Source of the DNA: Faecalicatena contorta
GTDB lineage: Bacteria > Bacillota > Clostridia > Lachnospirales > Lachnospiraceae
DNA: 64,000 bases
Assembly (NCBI RefSeq): GCF_039521745.1
Contig: NZ_BAAACT010000050.1
Direction: 5' to 3' (one strand)
Positions within the stretch are counted from its first letter, which is position 1; every line of letters begins with the position of its first letter. The notes beneath the pieces were generated by a model. It was not told where the DNA came from, made no database searches, and saw only the letters and a program-made list of their open reading frames with translations. Position numbers and translations under genes: made by a program. Shown here in pieces: positions 8,815-18,002 of the stretch.

Positions 8815-9549
8815 ATGCTAAAGGTCAATCATTTAAGTAAAAGTTATCAGACAGGAACCGCCGTCTATCCGGTGCTTAAAGATATTTCATTTGAAATTAA
8901 GAAAGGGGAATTCGTTGCAGTTATGGGGCCCTCAGGAAGCGGCAAAACTACACTGCTCAATTGTATCTCCTGTTTTATCCCCCACGACAGCGGCGAAATA
9001 CTGCTGAATCAAAAAGATATCTCCGGCCTCAGTGAAGCCAGGCTTGCAGCTGTGCGGAATCAGCATATGGGATTTGTCTTCCAGGACTTCATGCTCCTGG
9101 ACGGTCTGACTGTATTCGAAAATATCTGCCTCCCGCAGATCATCGCGAAAAAGCCGGCCGCTCAAATGGAAGCCAAGGCGAAACGGCTTTGTGAGATATT
9201 CGGCATCGACTCGATCGCAGCAAAATATCCGGCTGAAATATCGGGCGGAGAAAAACAGCGGACAGCGGTTGCCAGGGCGCTTATGAACCAGCCTTATATG
9301 CTGCTTGCGGATGAGCCCACGGGCAACCTGGACAGCAAGTCCTGCCGTGCTGTTATCGACGCATTTCTTCAGGCAAAGGAAGAGATGCATGCAACCGTAT
9401 TTATGGTAACCCACGACAGCTATGCCGCGTCCTTCTGTGACCGGGTAATTGTGTTAAAAGACGGTGAGGTGAACCAGGAACTGGAGCGCACCAAGCCGCC
9501 GGGAATTTATGGACCAGCTGCTGGATGTACTCAGAATACTTGGAGGTGA
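8815..9549 (+). CDS. ABC exporter ATPase, BceA-like, with frameshifted C-terminus
   Basis: 244 residues. Walker A GPSGSGKTTLL (about 40-50), Q-loop VFQDFMLLD, signature ISGGEKQR, Walker B MLLADEPTGNLD and H-loop VTHD are intact, so the ATPase core should work. The tail is abnormal: after LERT the frame reads KPPGIYGPAAGC and stops. Another frame at the same place reads EFMDQLLDVLRILGG and stops at 9571, overlapping the permease start. That sequence resembles the usual end of BceA/YxdL-type ATPases. A one-base gain or two-base loss around 9490-9502 is the likely cause. It pairs with the FtsX-like permease at 9558. Confidence 0.88.
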   Translation: MLKVNHLSKSYQTGTAVYPVLKDISFEIKKGEFVAVMGPSGSGKTTLLNCISCFIPHDSGEILLNQKDISGLSEARLAAVRNQHMGFVFQDFMLLDGLTVFENICLPQIIAKKPAAQMEAKAKRLCEIFGIDSIAAKYPAEISGGEKQRTAVARALMNQPYMLLADEPTGNLDSKSCRAVIDAFLQAKEEMHATVFMVTHDSYAASFCDRVIVLKDGEVNQELERTKPPGIYGPAAGCTQNTWR

Positions 9550-9557
9550 TGATTCTA

Positions 9558-11657
9558 ATGACGCTGCATAATATTTTTTCCAAACTCAGAAAACAGAATA
9601 AAGGGCAGTACCTGATGCTGGGATTTTGTATTTCCCTTTCGGTCCTGCTGATTACCGCTTTTGCCCTCATGTATCTGGGCCCTACGGTACAGAATTTTCT
9701 GCCGGACGGCGGCGACACACGAAAACTTGCGACACTTCTGCTGGCAGTGACAGCCGTGGGGTGTACCATCTTCACCCTCTATGCATCCAGCCTGTTCTTC
9801 CGCTATAAGAGCCGGGAATACGGTATTCTGCTAGCTCTTGGAACCCCCAAAAAAGCGCTGAAGCCCATGCTGCTTTCTGAGCTTGCCCTCGTAACCTTCA
9901 TCGGCGCAGTCATTGGACTGATCCTTTCCGTACCGGTATCCTTCGGAATCTGGAAGCTGTTCGAGACATTTCTGCTTCCGACAGAGGATATGGTATACCG
10001 CTTTGGCTGGAAGGGATTTATCGTAGGAATTGCATTCTGTATCGTTCTTGTTCTGCTGCTCTTTCTCGCCGGCAGACGCTTTATCCGCAGAACCGATATT
10101 ATGGAGATTCTGCGGTCAGGACAGAAAACAGAGATGGTAAAGGTGATCCCTTCCTGGACAGGGAAAGTGGGCGTCATCCTGACCGTCACAGGCATCGTAC
10201 TTGGCCTTGGCGTGCCAGCTGTCGCTGCCAAAGTGTTGCTTATTAACATCCCATCCATTTTCAACCTTGTTTATCTCGTTGCCCTTGCCGGGATCTATCT
10301 GATCATTCTCAGCTTTGTTTCTCAGTCCTCGGCCGGAAAGCATAGAGAAAAATACTACAAAAACCTGGTTTCCATCAGTATGATGCGTTTTACTGCGAAG
10401 GTGACAACGAAAAACATGTGCGTCATTGTGCTCTTATTATTCTGTTCCCTGTTCGCCGCCTTTTTCGGCATGCTGTACAGCGACCAGTCCGGTATTACCA
10501 TCGGAGAAAATGAAAAAGCCTATGCATTACATTTTCCGGTACAGGAAGAACAGATTACGAGAGAGGATATTCAAAAGCTTTCCGATGAGTACGATATGCC
10601 GCTGTCTTCCTACGCGGAAACCGATGCCGCAAATCTGGTAATCTCCTTCCGCCAAAGGGATCTGATCGACGGCCAGTACGTGACCCTGGATGCAAAGAAA
10701 GCCAAACTGGCGCTGTTTTTCCCTGAGAGTGCCTATGAAGAGATCAGCGGACAGGATATTACCGTAGAACCCAATACGTATAAAACGATTACTACTACCG
10801 GCTACAGAGAGACTGTGTGGGAATTCAAAGACGGACTGTACGCCGCTTCCAACCCGGATACCGATACAACACTTCCGCTTTCCTTTGACGGTACCGTAGA
10901 ATTTGATGCCCTCAGCGATATGAGCAGCCCCTTCGCCTATGTTCTGAATGATACGGATTATCAGACGGCTGCAGCTTCTCTTGGCAGCCAGTACATGGAA
11001 AAGGTCATCTGCTTTGATTTAAAAGACGCCGAACATTCCTACACATTTGCCAGGGCGCTGGGAAAGGAATATCTGGCCCGCACTACCTCACTGTCCGATC
11101 ATATGGGAAATTACGATGCCTGGGAGGACCGCACCGCACAGGAAAATGGGGAAGATTATGGCTATGCCGGAAGCATCGGGCTTTCACAGGACATGGAGAA
11201 CACTCCTTACGACTGGAAATACGCGCCCCGTTTCGTCGTGCAGATACGTCAGGAATATATGCAGCAGGTTTCCGTTTACGTCATGCTCTGCCTGTACATC
11301 TTCATCATCATGCTGGCAACCATCACCATCATGAGTTACGTACGGAGCATCACCGTTGCTACGGACAACAAGGCCCTGTTCCAGAGCCTTACAAAACTAG
11401 GCGCCGGATCCGCCTACAACAAAAACATCCTGAAAAAACAACTGCGGAAGATTTTCCAGTATCCCGCACTGCTCGGATGTGCCATTGGCTGGATATACGC
11501 ACTGTTTATGTCCGTATTTAACGACATGAGAGTATCTCACTCGGAACTTCTCAACCTGGGATATCTGCTCATATTAATCCTGATCATCTGGGGTGTCCTG
11601 TATCTGGTTTACAGACGCGCCCTTCACAAATCCCAGCAGATTCTTGGTATTCTTTAA
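9558..11657 (+). CDS. FtsX-like ABC permease, BceB family
   Basis: 699 residues from ATG 9558, preceded by GGAGGTG. First helix at about 18-40 (YLMLGFCISLSVLLITAFAL), an FtsX domain at about 55-175 with FRYKSREYGILLALGTPKKAL, further helices near 205-260 and 295-320, a large extracytoplasmic region of about 220 residues, and three C-terminal helices. This ten-helix layout with one large outer domain is that of BceB-type permeases, which work with a BceA-type ATPase in defence against cell-wall-active peptides or in sensing them. A divergent kinase/regulator pair lies next to it, as is typical of such modules, although that pair is GHKL/LytTR rather than the usual BceRS type. Confidence 0.88.
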   Translation: MTLHNIFSKLRKQNKGQYLMLGFCISLSVLLITAFALMYLGPTVQNFLPDGGDTRKLATLLLAVTAVGCTIFTLYASSLFFRYKSREYGILLALGTPKKALKPMLLSELALVTFIGAVIGLILSVPVSFGIWKLFETFLLPTEDMVYRFGWKGFIVGIAFCIVLVLLLFLAGRRFIRRTDIMEILRSGQKTEMVKVIPSWTGKVGVILTVTGIVLGLGVPAVAAKVLLINIPSIFNLVYLVALAGIYLIILSFVSQSSAGKHREKYYKNLVSISMMRFTAKVTTKNMCVIVLLLFCSLFAAFFGMLYSDQSGITIGENEKAYALHFPVQEEQITREDIQKLSDEYDMPLSSYAETDAANLVISFRQRDLIDGQYVTLDAKKAKLALFFPESAYEEISGQDITVEPNTYKTITTTGYRETVWEFKDGLYAASNPDTDTTLPLSFDGTVEFDALSDMSSPFAYVLNDTDYQTAAASLGSQYMEKVICFDLKDAEHSYTFARALGKEYLARTTSLSDHMGNYDAWEDRTAQENGEDYGYAGSIGLSQDMENTPYDWKYAPRFVVQIRQEYMQQVSVYVMLCLYIFIIMLATITIMSYVRSITVATDNKALFQSLTKLGAGSAYNKNILKKQLRKIFQYPALLGCAIGWIYALFMSVFNDMRVSHSELLNLGYLLILILIIWGVLYLVYRRALHKSQQILGIL

Positions 11658-11874
11658 ATGTTGGGAGGCTTTTAGAAATTACAGGGAAAGGCCGCTCTCG
11701 CAGAGATGGGATGCGGCCGGAGAGAGGAACAAAGGCAGGGCCCTTTTTGGCAGCGGGGAACTGTCCGGCTGAAAGCCGGCAATATCCGCAGATATGTATA
11801 TACAATATCGCAGGAGATGCCGGCTTTTTGCGCTGCCGCTTCATTAAGATCTGAGGAATCTGTAACAGTCAATT
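11658..11874. other. Intergenic region without a recognisable gene
   Basis: Contains short GC-rich dyads (GGCCGCTCTC... / ...GCGGCC) and the exporter terminator described separately. No supported coding sequence. Confidence 0.5.
11772..11829 (+). terminator. Probable terminator after the BceAB-like operon
   Basis: Arms AAAGCCGGCA and TGCCGGCTTT enclose an AT-rich segment with an internal weak dyad and are followed by TTTGC. Long loop, so confidence is moderate. Confidence 0.5.
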
Positions 11875-12057
11875 TTATTCCCAGTGAAATATATTTTCTG
11901 CATAGGGAAGTTTATCTGCATCTTCCTGTTCCATTTCCAGGTATTTCAACGCGATCTCTACACCGGCCTTCATGCAGTGAACACATTCACTCTGACGGTC
12001 ATCATTCCAGTAACCGTGATTACGGTGGATAATTATCCCCTGATCCCGCTTCCGCAA
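11875..12057 (-). CDS. Small unrecognised ORF downstream of the MATE gene
   Basis: About 60 codons with no ATG at the 5' end (TTG or an internal ATG, MKAGVEIALKYLEMEQED, would be needed). The residues are well mixed and acidic/hydrophilic, ending LPYAENIFHWE, which is more protein-like than random DNA. It lies 32 bases after the MATE stop on the same strand. It may be a small cytosolic protein or the remnant of a longer gene. No family recognised. Confidence 0.3.
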   Translation of the reverse strand: MRKRDQGIIIHRNHGYWNDDRQSECVHCMKAGVEIALKYLEMEQEDADKLPYAENIFHWE

Positions 12058-12088
12058 GAGACTCTCCTGCTCCCGCTCAGCGTCCCAT

Positions 12089-13411
12089 TTATCTCACCCT
12101 CCGCCGATAATAAAGATACCCGATCCCATCCGCAAGCAGCCATCCTATGGGGACAGCTGCCCAGATTCCGGTTACTCCGATCCACGGAACAGCGGAAAGG
12201 ATGTATGCCAGAATGACGCGGCTTCCAAGGGATGCCGCAGTCAGGATGACAGACATGCCCGGTTTTTTGATTGCTCTGTAGAAGCCGTAGAACAGGAAGA
12301 GAAAACCGATCAGGAAGTAAAAGCTGCCTTCAATTCTCAGATAGCTTATACCTACGGCGAGTATCTCCGTCTCCTGGGGTTTTACAAACAGCAGGAGAAG
12401 TGGTTTTGCGAAGATAAAGACGCCTGCCGATATTAACAGGCAGAAAATGAGTACGAGCAGTACTGCATTTTTGATCCCTTCCCGGATACGCTCTTTTCTG
12501 CCTGCGCCATAGTTCTGTGCCACAAAGGTGGAAAATGCATTTCCAAAATCCTGTACCGGCATATAGGCGAAGGAGTCGATCTTTACCGCGGCGGAAAAGG
12601 CCGCCATTACGATCGTGCCGAAGCTGTTTACCAGGCCCTGCACCATCAGAATTCCGAAATTCATGACCGACTGCTGGATGCAGGTAAGGAAGGACAGTTG
12701 AAAAATGTCTTTTAATACAGGCAGATTCCATCTGAAATGCCTTCGGCCGGGCATCATATCACGGAACCTCAGCATGACATAGAGACAGATTCCGGCCGCG
12801 GATACATACTGTGACAGCACCGTTGCCCCTGCCGCCCCTGCAACGCCCATTTTTAAAACCAGTACGAAATACAGATCCAGGCAAATATTCAAAACGGCCG
12901 AGATTCCGAGAAATACAAGGGGAACCGTAGAGTTGCCCAGGGCGCGAAGACATGAGGCAAAAAAGTTGTACAGGAACGTTGCCGGCAGTCCCCAGAAAAT
13001 CACCCAGAGATAATCTCGCATCATTCCGTAAATCTCCCCCGGCACCTGCATAAGCCGGAGAATCAGATCAATTCCCCCGAATACAATCGCGATAACAAGC
13101 ACCGTTACACCGCCGATCAGTATAAAAGACATAAACACGCCATTTTTCAGGCCGTCCATGTCCTTTTTTCCAAAACATAGGGAGAATTCTACGCCGCTCC
13201 CCATACACAGCCCCAGCAGAATTGATGTCAGAAATGTCATCAACGTGTAGGAAGCACCGACTGCCGCCAGTGCCTCCTTCCCTAAAAATTGTCCTACAAT
13301 TAGAGTATCAACAATATTGTACAGCTGCTGAAGCAGATTTCCCGCCATCATCGGCAGGGCAAACCAGATCAGAGATTTTCTGATACTGCCTTCCGTAAAA
13401 TCCCGATTCAT
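12089..13411 (-). CDS. MATE-family multidrug/organic cation antiporter
   Basis: 440 residues, about twelve hydrophobic segments in two homologous halves. The N-terminus GSIRKSLIWFALPMMAGNLLQQLYNIVDTLIVGQFLG is the diagnostic MatE opening (helix 1 and the first conserved Asp). Members export drugs or metabolites in exchange for sodium or protons. The start has a GGTGAG site. It is followed closely by the FGGY kinase gene upstream (27 bases), but functional linkage is not evident. Confidence 0.92.
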   Translation of the reverse strand: MNRDFTEGSIRKSLIWFALPMMAGNLLQQLYNIVDTLIVGQFLGKEALAAVGASYTLMTFLTSILLGLCMGSGVEFSLCFGKKDMDGLKNGVFMSFILIGGVTVLVIAIVFGGIDLILRLMQVPGEIYGMMRDYLWVIFWGLPATFLYNFFASCLRALGNSTVPLVFLGISAVLNICLDLYFVLVLKMGVAGAAGATVLSQYVSAAGICLYVMLRFRDMMPGRRHFRWNLPVLKDIFQLSFLTCIQQSVMNFGILMVQGLVNSFGTIVMAAFSAAVKIDSFAYMPVQDFGNAFSTFVAQNYGAGRKERIREGIKNAVLLVLIFCLLISAGVFIFAKPLLLLFVKPQETEILAVGISYLRIEGSFYFLIGFLFLFYGFYRAIKKPGMSVILTAASLGSRVILAYILSAVPWIGVTGIWAAVPIGWLLADGIGYLYYRRRVR

Positions 13412-13437
13412 GTTATCTCACCCGATAAGGCACGCTG

Positions 13438-15027
13438 TTAATCCAATATCTCTACAGCCGCCCGCTCAATCGGCAGACCTGCCACATACCTCTCCATAAA
13501 CTTTTCAAAGCCTTCCACATCTTTCAGATCCGGCTCGAGTGTCACAGACTTCTCGTCTGCAAATATCTTCTGCGCCAGATAGGCATCCAGTGTCTCGCCC
13601 GCCTCTTTGTTCTTCATATAGGAAGCCAGCAGTGCAATGCCCCAAGCGCCGCCCTCTCCTGCCGTCTCCATGACAGATACCGGCACCTTTGTCGCCGCTG
13701 CCATGATTCTCTGTCCCACACCGGCTGTCTTGAACAGCCCGCCGTGTCCCAGAATCTGGTCAAGCTCCACACCGTCGTTGTAGAGGATGTCCATCCCCAG
13801 CTTCAGAGCGCCCAGGCAGGTGAACAGATGGGAACGCATAAAGTTAGCCAGCGTAAACTTACTTTCGGATGTCCTCGCAAACAGCGGGCTTCCTTTCTCA
13901 AAACCGGTAATGTGCTCACCTGAGAAATAGCAGTAGGAAAGCAGTCCGCCGCAGTCCGCATCGCCTTCCAGCGCCTTATTATACAGAGTCCCATATAGCT
14001 TGTTCATGTCTGCTTCCATGCCCATAGCTTCTGAAAACTCTTTAAACAGATTCACCCATGCATTCAAATCGGATGTACAATTATTGGAGTGTACCATGGC
14101 CACAAGATCCCCTGCGGGTGTCGTCACCATATCGATCTCCGGATATACTTTGGAAAGCTCTCTTTCCAGAACAACCATAGCGAAAACAGAGGTTCCGGCC
14201 GATACATTAGCCGTACGCTTTGCGACGCTGTTTGTTGCCGCCATACCCGTGCCGGCATCACTCTCCGGCGGACACAGTGGAATGCCTGCTTTCAAGGTAC
14301 CTGTCACATCCAGCAGTTTTGCCCCATCTTCGCTAAGCACGCCTGCATCTTCCCCTGCCACCAGTACTTCCGGAAGCAGTGCTTCCAAGTTCCATGGGTA
14401 TCCGCACTCTTTTACAAGTTCGTCGAACTGGCCTATCATGTGACGGTTAAAGTCCTTCCTCTCTACATCAATCGGGAACATGCCGGAAGCCTCGCCGATG
14501 CCAAGCACCTTTCTGCCCGTCAGCTGCCAGTGCACATACCCGGCCAGCGTTGTAAAGAAATCAACATCTTTCACATGCTCTTCCCCATTCAGGATCGCCT
14601 GGTAAAGATGCGCGATACTCCATCTCTGCGGAATATTATACTGAAATACCTCTGTCAGCTTCTCAGAAGCCTGTCCGGTGATATTATTGCGCCATGTACG
14701 GAACGGTGTCAGCAGCTCTCCGTCTTTATTAAAAGGAAGGTAGCCGTGCATCATGCCGCTAAACCCGATGGAACCGATTGTTTCCAGTGCCAGCCCATAT
14801 GTAGCCTTTACACTGCCTGCCAGATCCTGGTAGCAATCCTGCAGCCCCTTCCATACAGCATCAAGGCTGTATGTCCAGATATCGTTCACGTACTGGTTCT
14901 CCCAATCGTGACTGCCTGATGCAAGAACCTTACCGGCCTCATCCACCAGTACGGCTTTAATCCTTGTAGAGCCAAATTCAATTCCCAGAGCGGTCTTTCC
15001 CGCAGTAATGATTTCTTTTGCTTCCAT
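13438..15027 (-). CDS. FGGY-family carbohydrate kinase (xylulokinase/ribulokinase-like)
   Basis: 529 residues, the usual length. N-terminal ATPase-fold motif ALGIEFGSTRIKAVLVDEAG (about 13-32), sugar-site region GFSGMMHGYLPF, FRTWRNNITG, and C-terminal LGHGGLFKTAGVGQRIMA. This subtype is common in Clostridia next to araA/araD-like genes, where it is called xylulokinase or ribulokinase; none of those genes lies here. It phosphorylates a ketopentose or related sugar in the cytosol. A decayed paralogous fragment sits just upstream (15398-15613), so the locus once held two copies. Promoter at 15122-15150. Confidence 0.85.
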   Translation of the reverse strand: MEAKEIITAGKTALGIEFGSTRIKAVLVDEAGKVLASGSHDWENQYVNDIWTYSLDAVWKGLQDCYQDLAGSVKATYGLALETIGSIGFSGMMHGYLPFNKDGELLTPFRTWRNNITGQASEKLTEVFQYNIPQRWSIAHLYQAILNGEEHVKDVDFFTTLAGYVHWQLTGRKVLGIGEASGMFPIDVERKDFNRHMIGQFDELVKECGYPWNLEALLPEVLVAGEDAGVLSEDGAKLLDVTGTLKAGIPLCPPESDAGTGMAATNSVAKRTANVSAGTSVFAMVVLERELSKVYPEIDMVTTPAGDLVAMVHSNNCTSDLNAWVNLFKEFSEAMGMEADMNKLYGTLYNKALEGDADCGGLLSYCYFSGEHITGFEKGSPLFARTSESKFTLANFMRSHLFTCLGALKLGMDILYNDGVELDQILGHGGLFKTAGVGQRIMAAATKVPVSVMETAGEGGAWGIALLASYMKNKEAGETLDAYLAQKIFADEKSVTLEPDLKDVEGFEKFMERYVAGLPIERAAVEILD

Positions 15028-15397
15028 GCTTATTAAACACCCTTTCCTACTTATTCAGAATTGTCTCCTTACTTCCAGGCCTTCTTTTCGTGCTATTTTA
15101 CAGAACTCCTGAATTAACTCTATTTTATCCTTTCCGGGTATTTAATACAACTATTTTTTAACAAAGTTTTTCACAGCATTCAAGAATGCTCCCTATTGAC
15201 GATTACAAATCACGCCTTAGTCAGTATCAAGAAATGAAATGTAGGTGACAAGCAGATTTGCCGATGAATTGGACACGAAAGATAATATGTCAGATAAACG
15301 AAAAACAGAAATAACATACTTATAGTGGATTATGTGAATTATATTAAATTACTCCAACTCACAAAGGGCTGGAGTAATTCAAGATTTTACCGCATTA
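15028..15397. other. Gap upstream of the FGGY kinase
   Basis: Holds the kinase promoter (15122-15150) and a hairpin with 10-bp perfect arms AATTACTCCA / TGGAGTAATT at 15347-15379. No coding sequence seen. Confidence 0.5.
15122..15150 (-). promoter_or_regulatory. Probable promoter of the FGGY kinase gene
   Basis: Minus strand TTGTAT, 17-base spacer, TAAAAT. Located about 95 bases upstream of the ATG, leaving a leader in which no clear riboswitch is seen. Confidence 0.45.
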
Positions 15398-15613
15398 TTA
15401 TTTGCCGGTTACTTTCTGCAGTATTTTGGATGCTTGACCGGTAATGCTATTTCTCCATGTACGGAACGCTGTCAGTAGCTCTCCGACCTTATATAAATGT
15501 AAGGTAGCCGTGGCATCATACCGCTGAATCCAATAACGCCGATCTTCTCCATATCCAGTCCATATGTAGCATTTACATATCCCTCCATATCCTGATAGCA
15601 CGCTGCAATACAA
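15398..15613 (-). pseudogene. Decayed fragment of a second FGGY kinase
   Basis: One frame reads CYQDMEGYVNATYGLDMEK then IGVIGFSGMM, matching CYQDLAGSVKATYGLALET and IGSIGFSGMM of the intact kinase at 13438-15027; after a frameshift another frame reads GELLTAFRTWRNSITGQAS, matching GELLTPFRTWRNNITGQAS. Only about 60 residues (near residues 65-125 of the intact enzyme) remain, with no start and no rest of the gene. It is a remnant from a duplication or a second sugar operon. Confidence 0.85.
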
Positions 15614-15678
15614 TATCTAATCTGAGAACAGTAATAAAACAAACAATATACGTTTTCAAAAAACGCGAAGATGAATGT

Positions 15679-17121
15679 TCAGGCAATGGGTGAAGTACCC
15701 CCTTTGCCAGGACTAAACTCCTGAACATCAAAGGATTTATATACACACTCTCTTGCATCACGCAGACTTTTCCACACCTTCTTTTCCAGCATCTGTACCA
15801 TAAGATTACCGATTGCGGTTGCCTCTGCCGGCCCGGCCAGAACCTTTTTTCCCGTCGCCTCTGCCGTCAGCTGATTAAGATATGCTGCGTTTGAACCGCC
15901 TCCTACTACATGAAGCTGCCCATATTCACAACCCATCTGATTCTCTAACTCTTTTACCGTGTCCTGATAACACCTTGCAAGGCTCCGGTATATTACGCGT
16001 GCATAGTCGCCCGGTGTCTGCGGAAGCTCACCTGCTTCCGATATGGAACTCTGCTTTTTACACTGTGCATATATTGCCTTCATCATGGATTCAGGCGCAA
16101 GAAATTCTAACGCATTACAGTCTACGATGGTAGAAATCCCTGATTTTTCTGCCAGAGTACAAAGTTCTGCAAACGAATAAGCATCCTGCAATTCTTTTTT
16201 TACGCTCTGAATCATCCACAGCCCCATAATATTTTTCAGGTAACGGAAACGGTATTCATATCCCCCTTCATTGGTGAAATTGAGTCTCCTGCTCCCAGGC
16301 GAGCAGTCCGCATCCATCCTCTCCACTCCCATCAGTGACCATGTCCCTGAGCTGATATACATTGTCCGGTCCTCATGTGATGGAACCGCCAGAACCGCCG
16401 AACCGGTATCATGAGTTGCCGGAAGCACAACCTCACATTCAAAACCGACTAATTCGCAGATTTCCCGGGAAAATTTCCCAAGCCTGGTTCCCGGCGTTCG
16501 TATCTGCTGGAAAATCTTCCCGGGATATCCCAGCCGGGCAATCAGCTCCCGGTCCCAGTCTTTTGTTTTTGCATTGACCAGCTGTGTCGTGGTCGCATTC
16601 GTGTACTCAGCTGCCTTTATACCTGTTAAAAGATAATGCAGATAATCTGGCATTAAAAGCAATGTATCCGCCTGCTGGAGATTATCCGGATACTGCATCT
16701 TCAATGCCATAAGCTGATATACTGTATTAAACATCAGCTTCTGAATTCCAGTACGCGCATATAACTCCTCTTCCGAAATCTCACGGTACACCTCTTTGTC
16801 CATGCCATTCGTTCTTGCATCCCGATAGCCGACTGCATTTCCGATCCTCCGACCGTCCTCATCCAACAATACAAAATCATTCCCCCACGTGTCAATTCCC
16901 ATGCTTTCTGGAATCTTCCCCATCTCACGGCATTTTTTTAATCCGGCGATCACCTCTTTAAACAACTGATCTACATCCCAACAAAGGGATCCATTGATTT
17001 CTTTCATTCCATTTTGAAAACGGTGAACTTCCTGTATCTGCATTTTCCCATTTTCCAGCCAGCCCAGCATATGGCGCCCGCTTGATGCCCCGATGTCTAC
17101 CGCCAGATAATATCTAATCAT
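15679..17121 (-). CDS. Rhamnulokinase-like FGGY kinase
   Basis: 480 residues, right length for RhaB. N-terminus YYLAVDIGASSGRHMLGWLENGK and MGIDTWGNDFVLLDEDG, SGTWSLMGVE, GLWMIQSVKKEL and the C-terminal HVVGGGSNAAYLNQLTA are rhamnulokinase hallmarks. RhaB phosphorylates L-rhamnulose at C1; relatives act on other ketoses. No L-rhamnose isomerase or rhamnulose-1-phosphate aldolase is present. Here it follows (214-base gap) a run of dehydrogenase and epimerase genes, so it more likely phosphorylates the ketose made by those dehydrogenases. GGGGAAAT site before the ATG. Confidence 0.85.
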   Translation of the reverse strand: MIRYYLAVDIGASSGRHMLGWLENGKMQIQEVHRFQNGMKEINGSLCWDVDQLFKEVIAGLKKCREMGKIPESMGIDTWGNDFVLLDEDGRRIGNAVGYRDARTNGMDKEVYREISEEELYARTGIQKLMFNTVYQLMALKMQYPDNLQQADTLLLMPDYLHYLLTGIKAAEYTNATTTQLVNAKTKDWDRELIARLGYPGKIFQQIRTPGTRLGKFSREICELVGFECEVVLPATHDTGSAVLAVPSHEDRTMYISSGTWSLMGVERMDADCSPGSRRLNFTNEGGYEYRFRYLKNIMGLWMIQSVKKELQDAYSFAELCTLAEKSGISTIVDCNALEFLAPESMMKAIYAQCKKQSSISEAGELPQTPGDYARVIYRSLARCYQDTVKELENQMGCEYGQLHVVGGGSNAAYLNQLTAEATGKKVLAGPAEATAIGNLMVQMLEKKVWKSLRDARECVYKSFDVQEFSPGKGGTSPIA

Positions 17122-17222
17122 CTTAGATTTCCCCCTTCTCTGTCAAAAATTACTATATACTATTGAACCCATTTTCTTATTATCAATGGATTAACGTCCT
17201 GTTTTATCTGCAACACACAGCT

Positions 17223-17244
17223 GACAGGCTCCGGGGAGCCTGTC
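17223..17244. terminator. GC-rich hairpin between the epimerase and kinase genes
   Basis: GACAGGCTC / GAGCCTGTC with a four-base loop. On the minus strand it is followed only by a weak T tract, so it may be a partial terminator or a processing hairpin separating the rhamnulokinase-like gene from the upstream operon. Confidence 0.45.
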
Positions 17245-17335
17245 GTTTGTGGTATAATCATTTATAATGAATCACAAAAATATCCAATCAAGATACAGAA
17301 TCCGGGTAAACTTTAAATAAGGTGGCCTGCTGCGT

Positions 17336-18001
17336 TCAATGAACGATATTTCTTAATTTATTCAACGCCGCATCTAAACTCATTTCGTTATTAAACACGC
17401 TGGAAGTTCCGGCGACAAAGATATCCGCCCCCGCCCTCCGCATCTTTTCTGCATTCTCGAAGCTGACATTTCCATCTGCTTCTATTTCTATCTTCTCTTT
17501 CCCATTTGTATTCAGATAAGCTCTTACTTCTTTGATTTTATTTAATGACTGAGGAATCAATTTCTGTCCTGCAAATCCCGGATTTACAGTCATGATCAGT
17601 ATACCGTCCAAATCATCCAGCAGCCATTTCAATACTTCAACCGGTGTTCCCGGATTGATCGCCAGCATTGGTTTTCCGCCCATTTCCCGGATAGCGCTCA
17701 ATACTCTTTGTATATGTACTGTGCTTTCATAATGCACAGATACGTAATCTCCTTTATGGATATCCAGCCAGCCCAGCCGGTCTTCCGGATTGTTTACCAT
17801 CATATGGATATCGAGTGGTATAGAGGTGCATTTTCTCAGATTCCGAATAAAATCCGTACCCAATGCGAAGTTAGGCACAAAATGTCCATCCATAATATCA
17901 ATATGCAAATACTCAACGCCATTTTTTTCAAACTCTTTCAAATATCTGTCCATATCTCTGATATCAGCGCACATCATAGAAGGGGATAGTTTACCTCTCA
18001 T
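17336..18001 (-). CDS. Ribulose-phosphate 3-epimerase family protein (Rpe/AlsE-like)
   Basis: 221 residues. LSPSMMCADIRDM, EYLHIDIMDGHFVPNFALG, IPLDIHMMVNNPE, VNPGFAGQKLI and EADGNVSFENAEKM are the successive active-site motifs of the Rpe TIM-barrel, including the metal-binding His/Asp residues. It epimerises a ketose phosphate at C3. In this setting a specialised role (as for allulose-6-phosphate epimerase) is more likely than the housekeeping pentose cycle. One base separates the start from the stop of the preceding dehydrogenase; ribosome site GGGGGAG. Confidence 0.9.
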   Translation of the reverse strand: MRGKLSPSMMCADIRDMDRYLKEFEKNGVEYLHIDIMDGHFVPNFALGTDFIRNLRKCTSIPLDIHMMVNNPEDRLGWLDIHKGDYVSVHYESTVHIQRVLSAIREMGGKPMLAINPGTPVEVLKWLLDDLDGILIMTVNPGFAGQKLIPQSLNKIKEVRAYLNTNGKEKIEIEADGNVSFENAEKMRRAGADIFVAGTSSVFNNEMSLDAALNKLRNIVH

Positions 18002-18002
18002 T

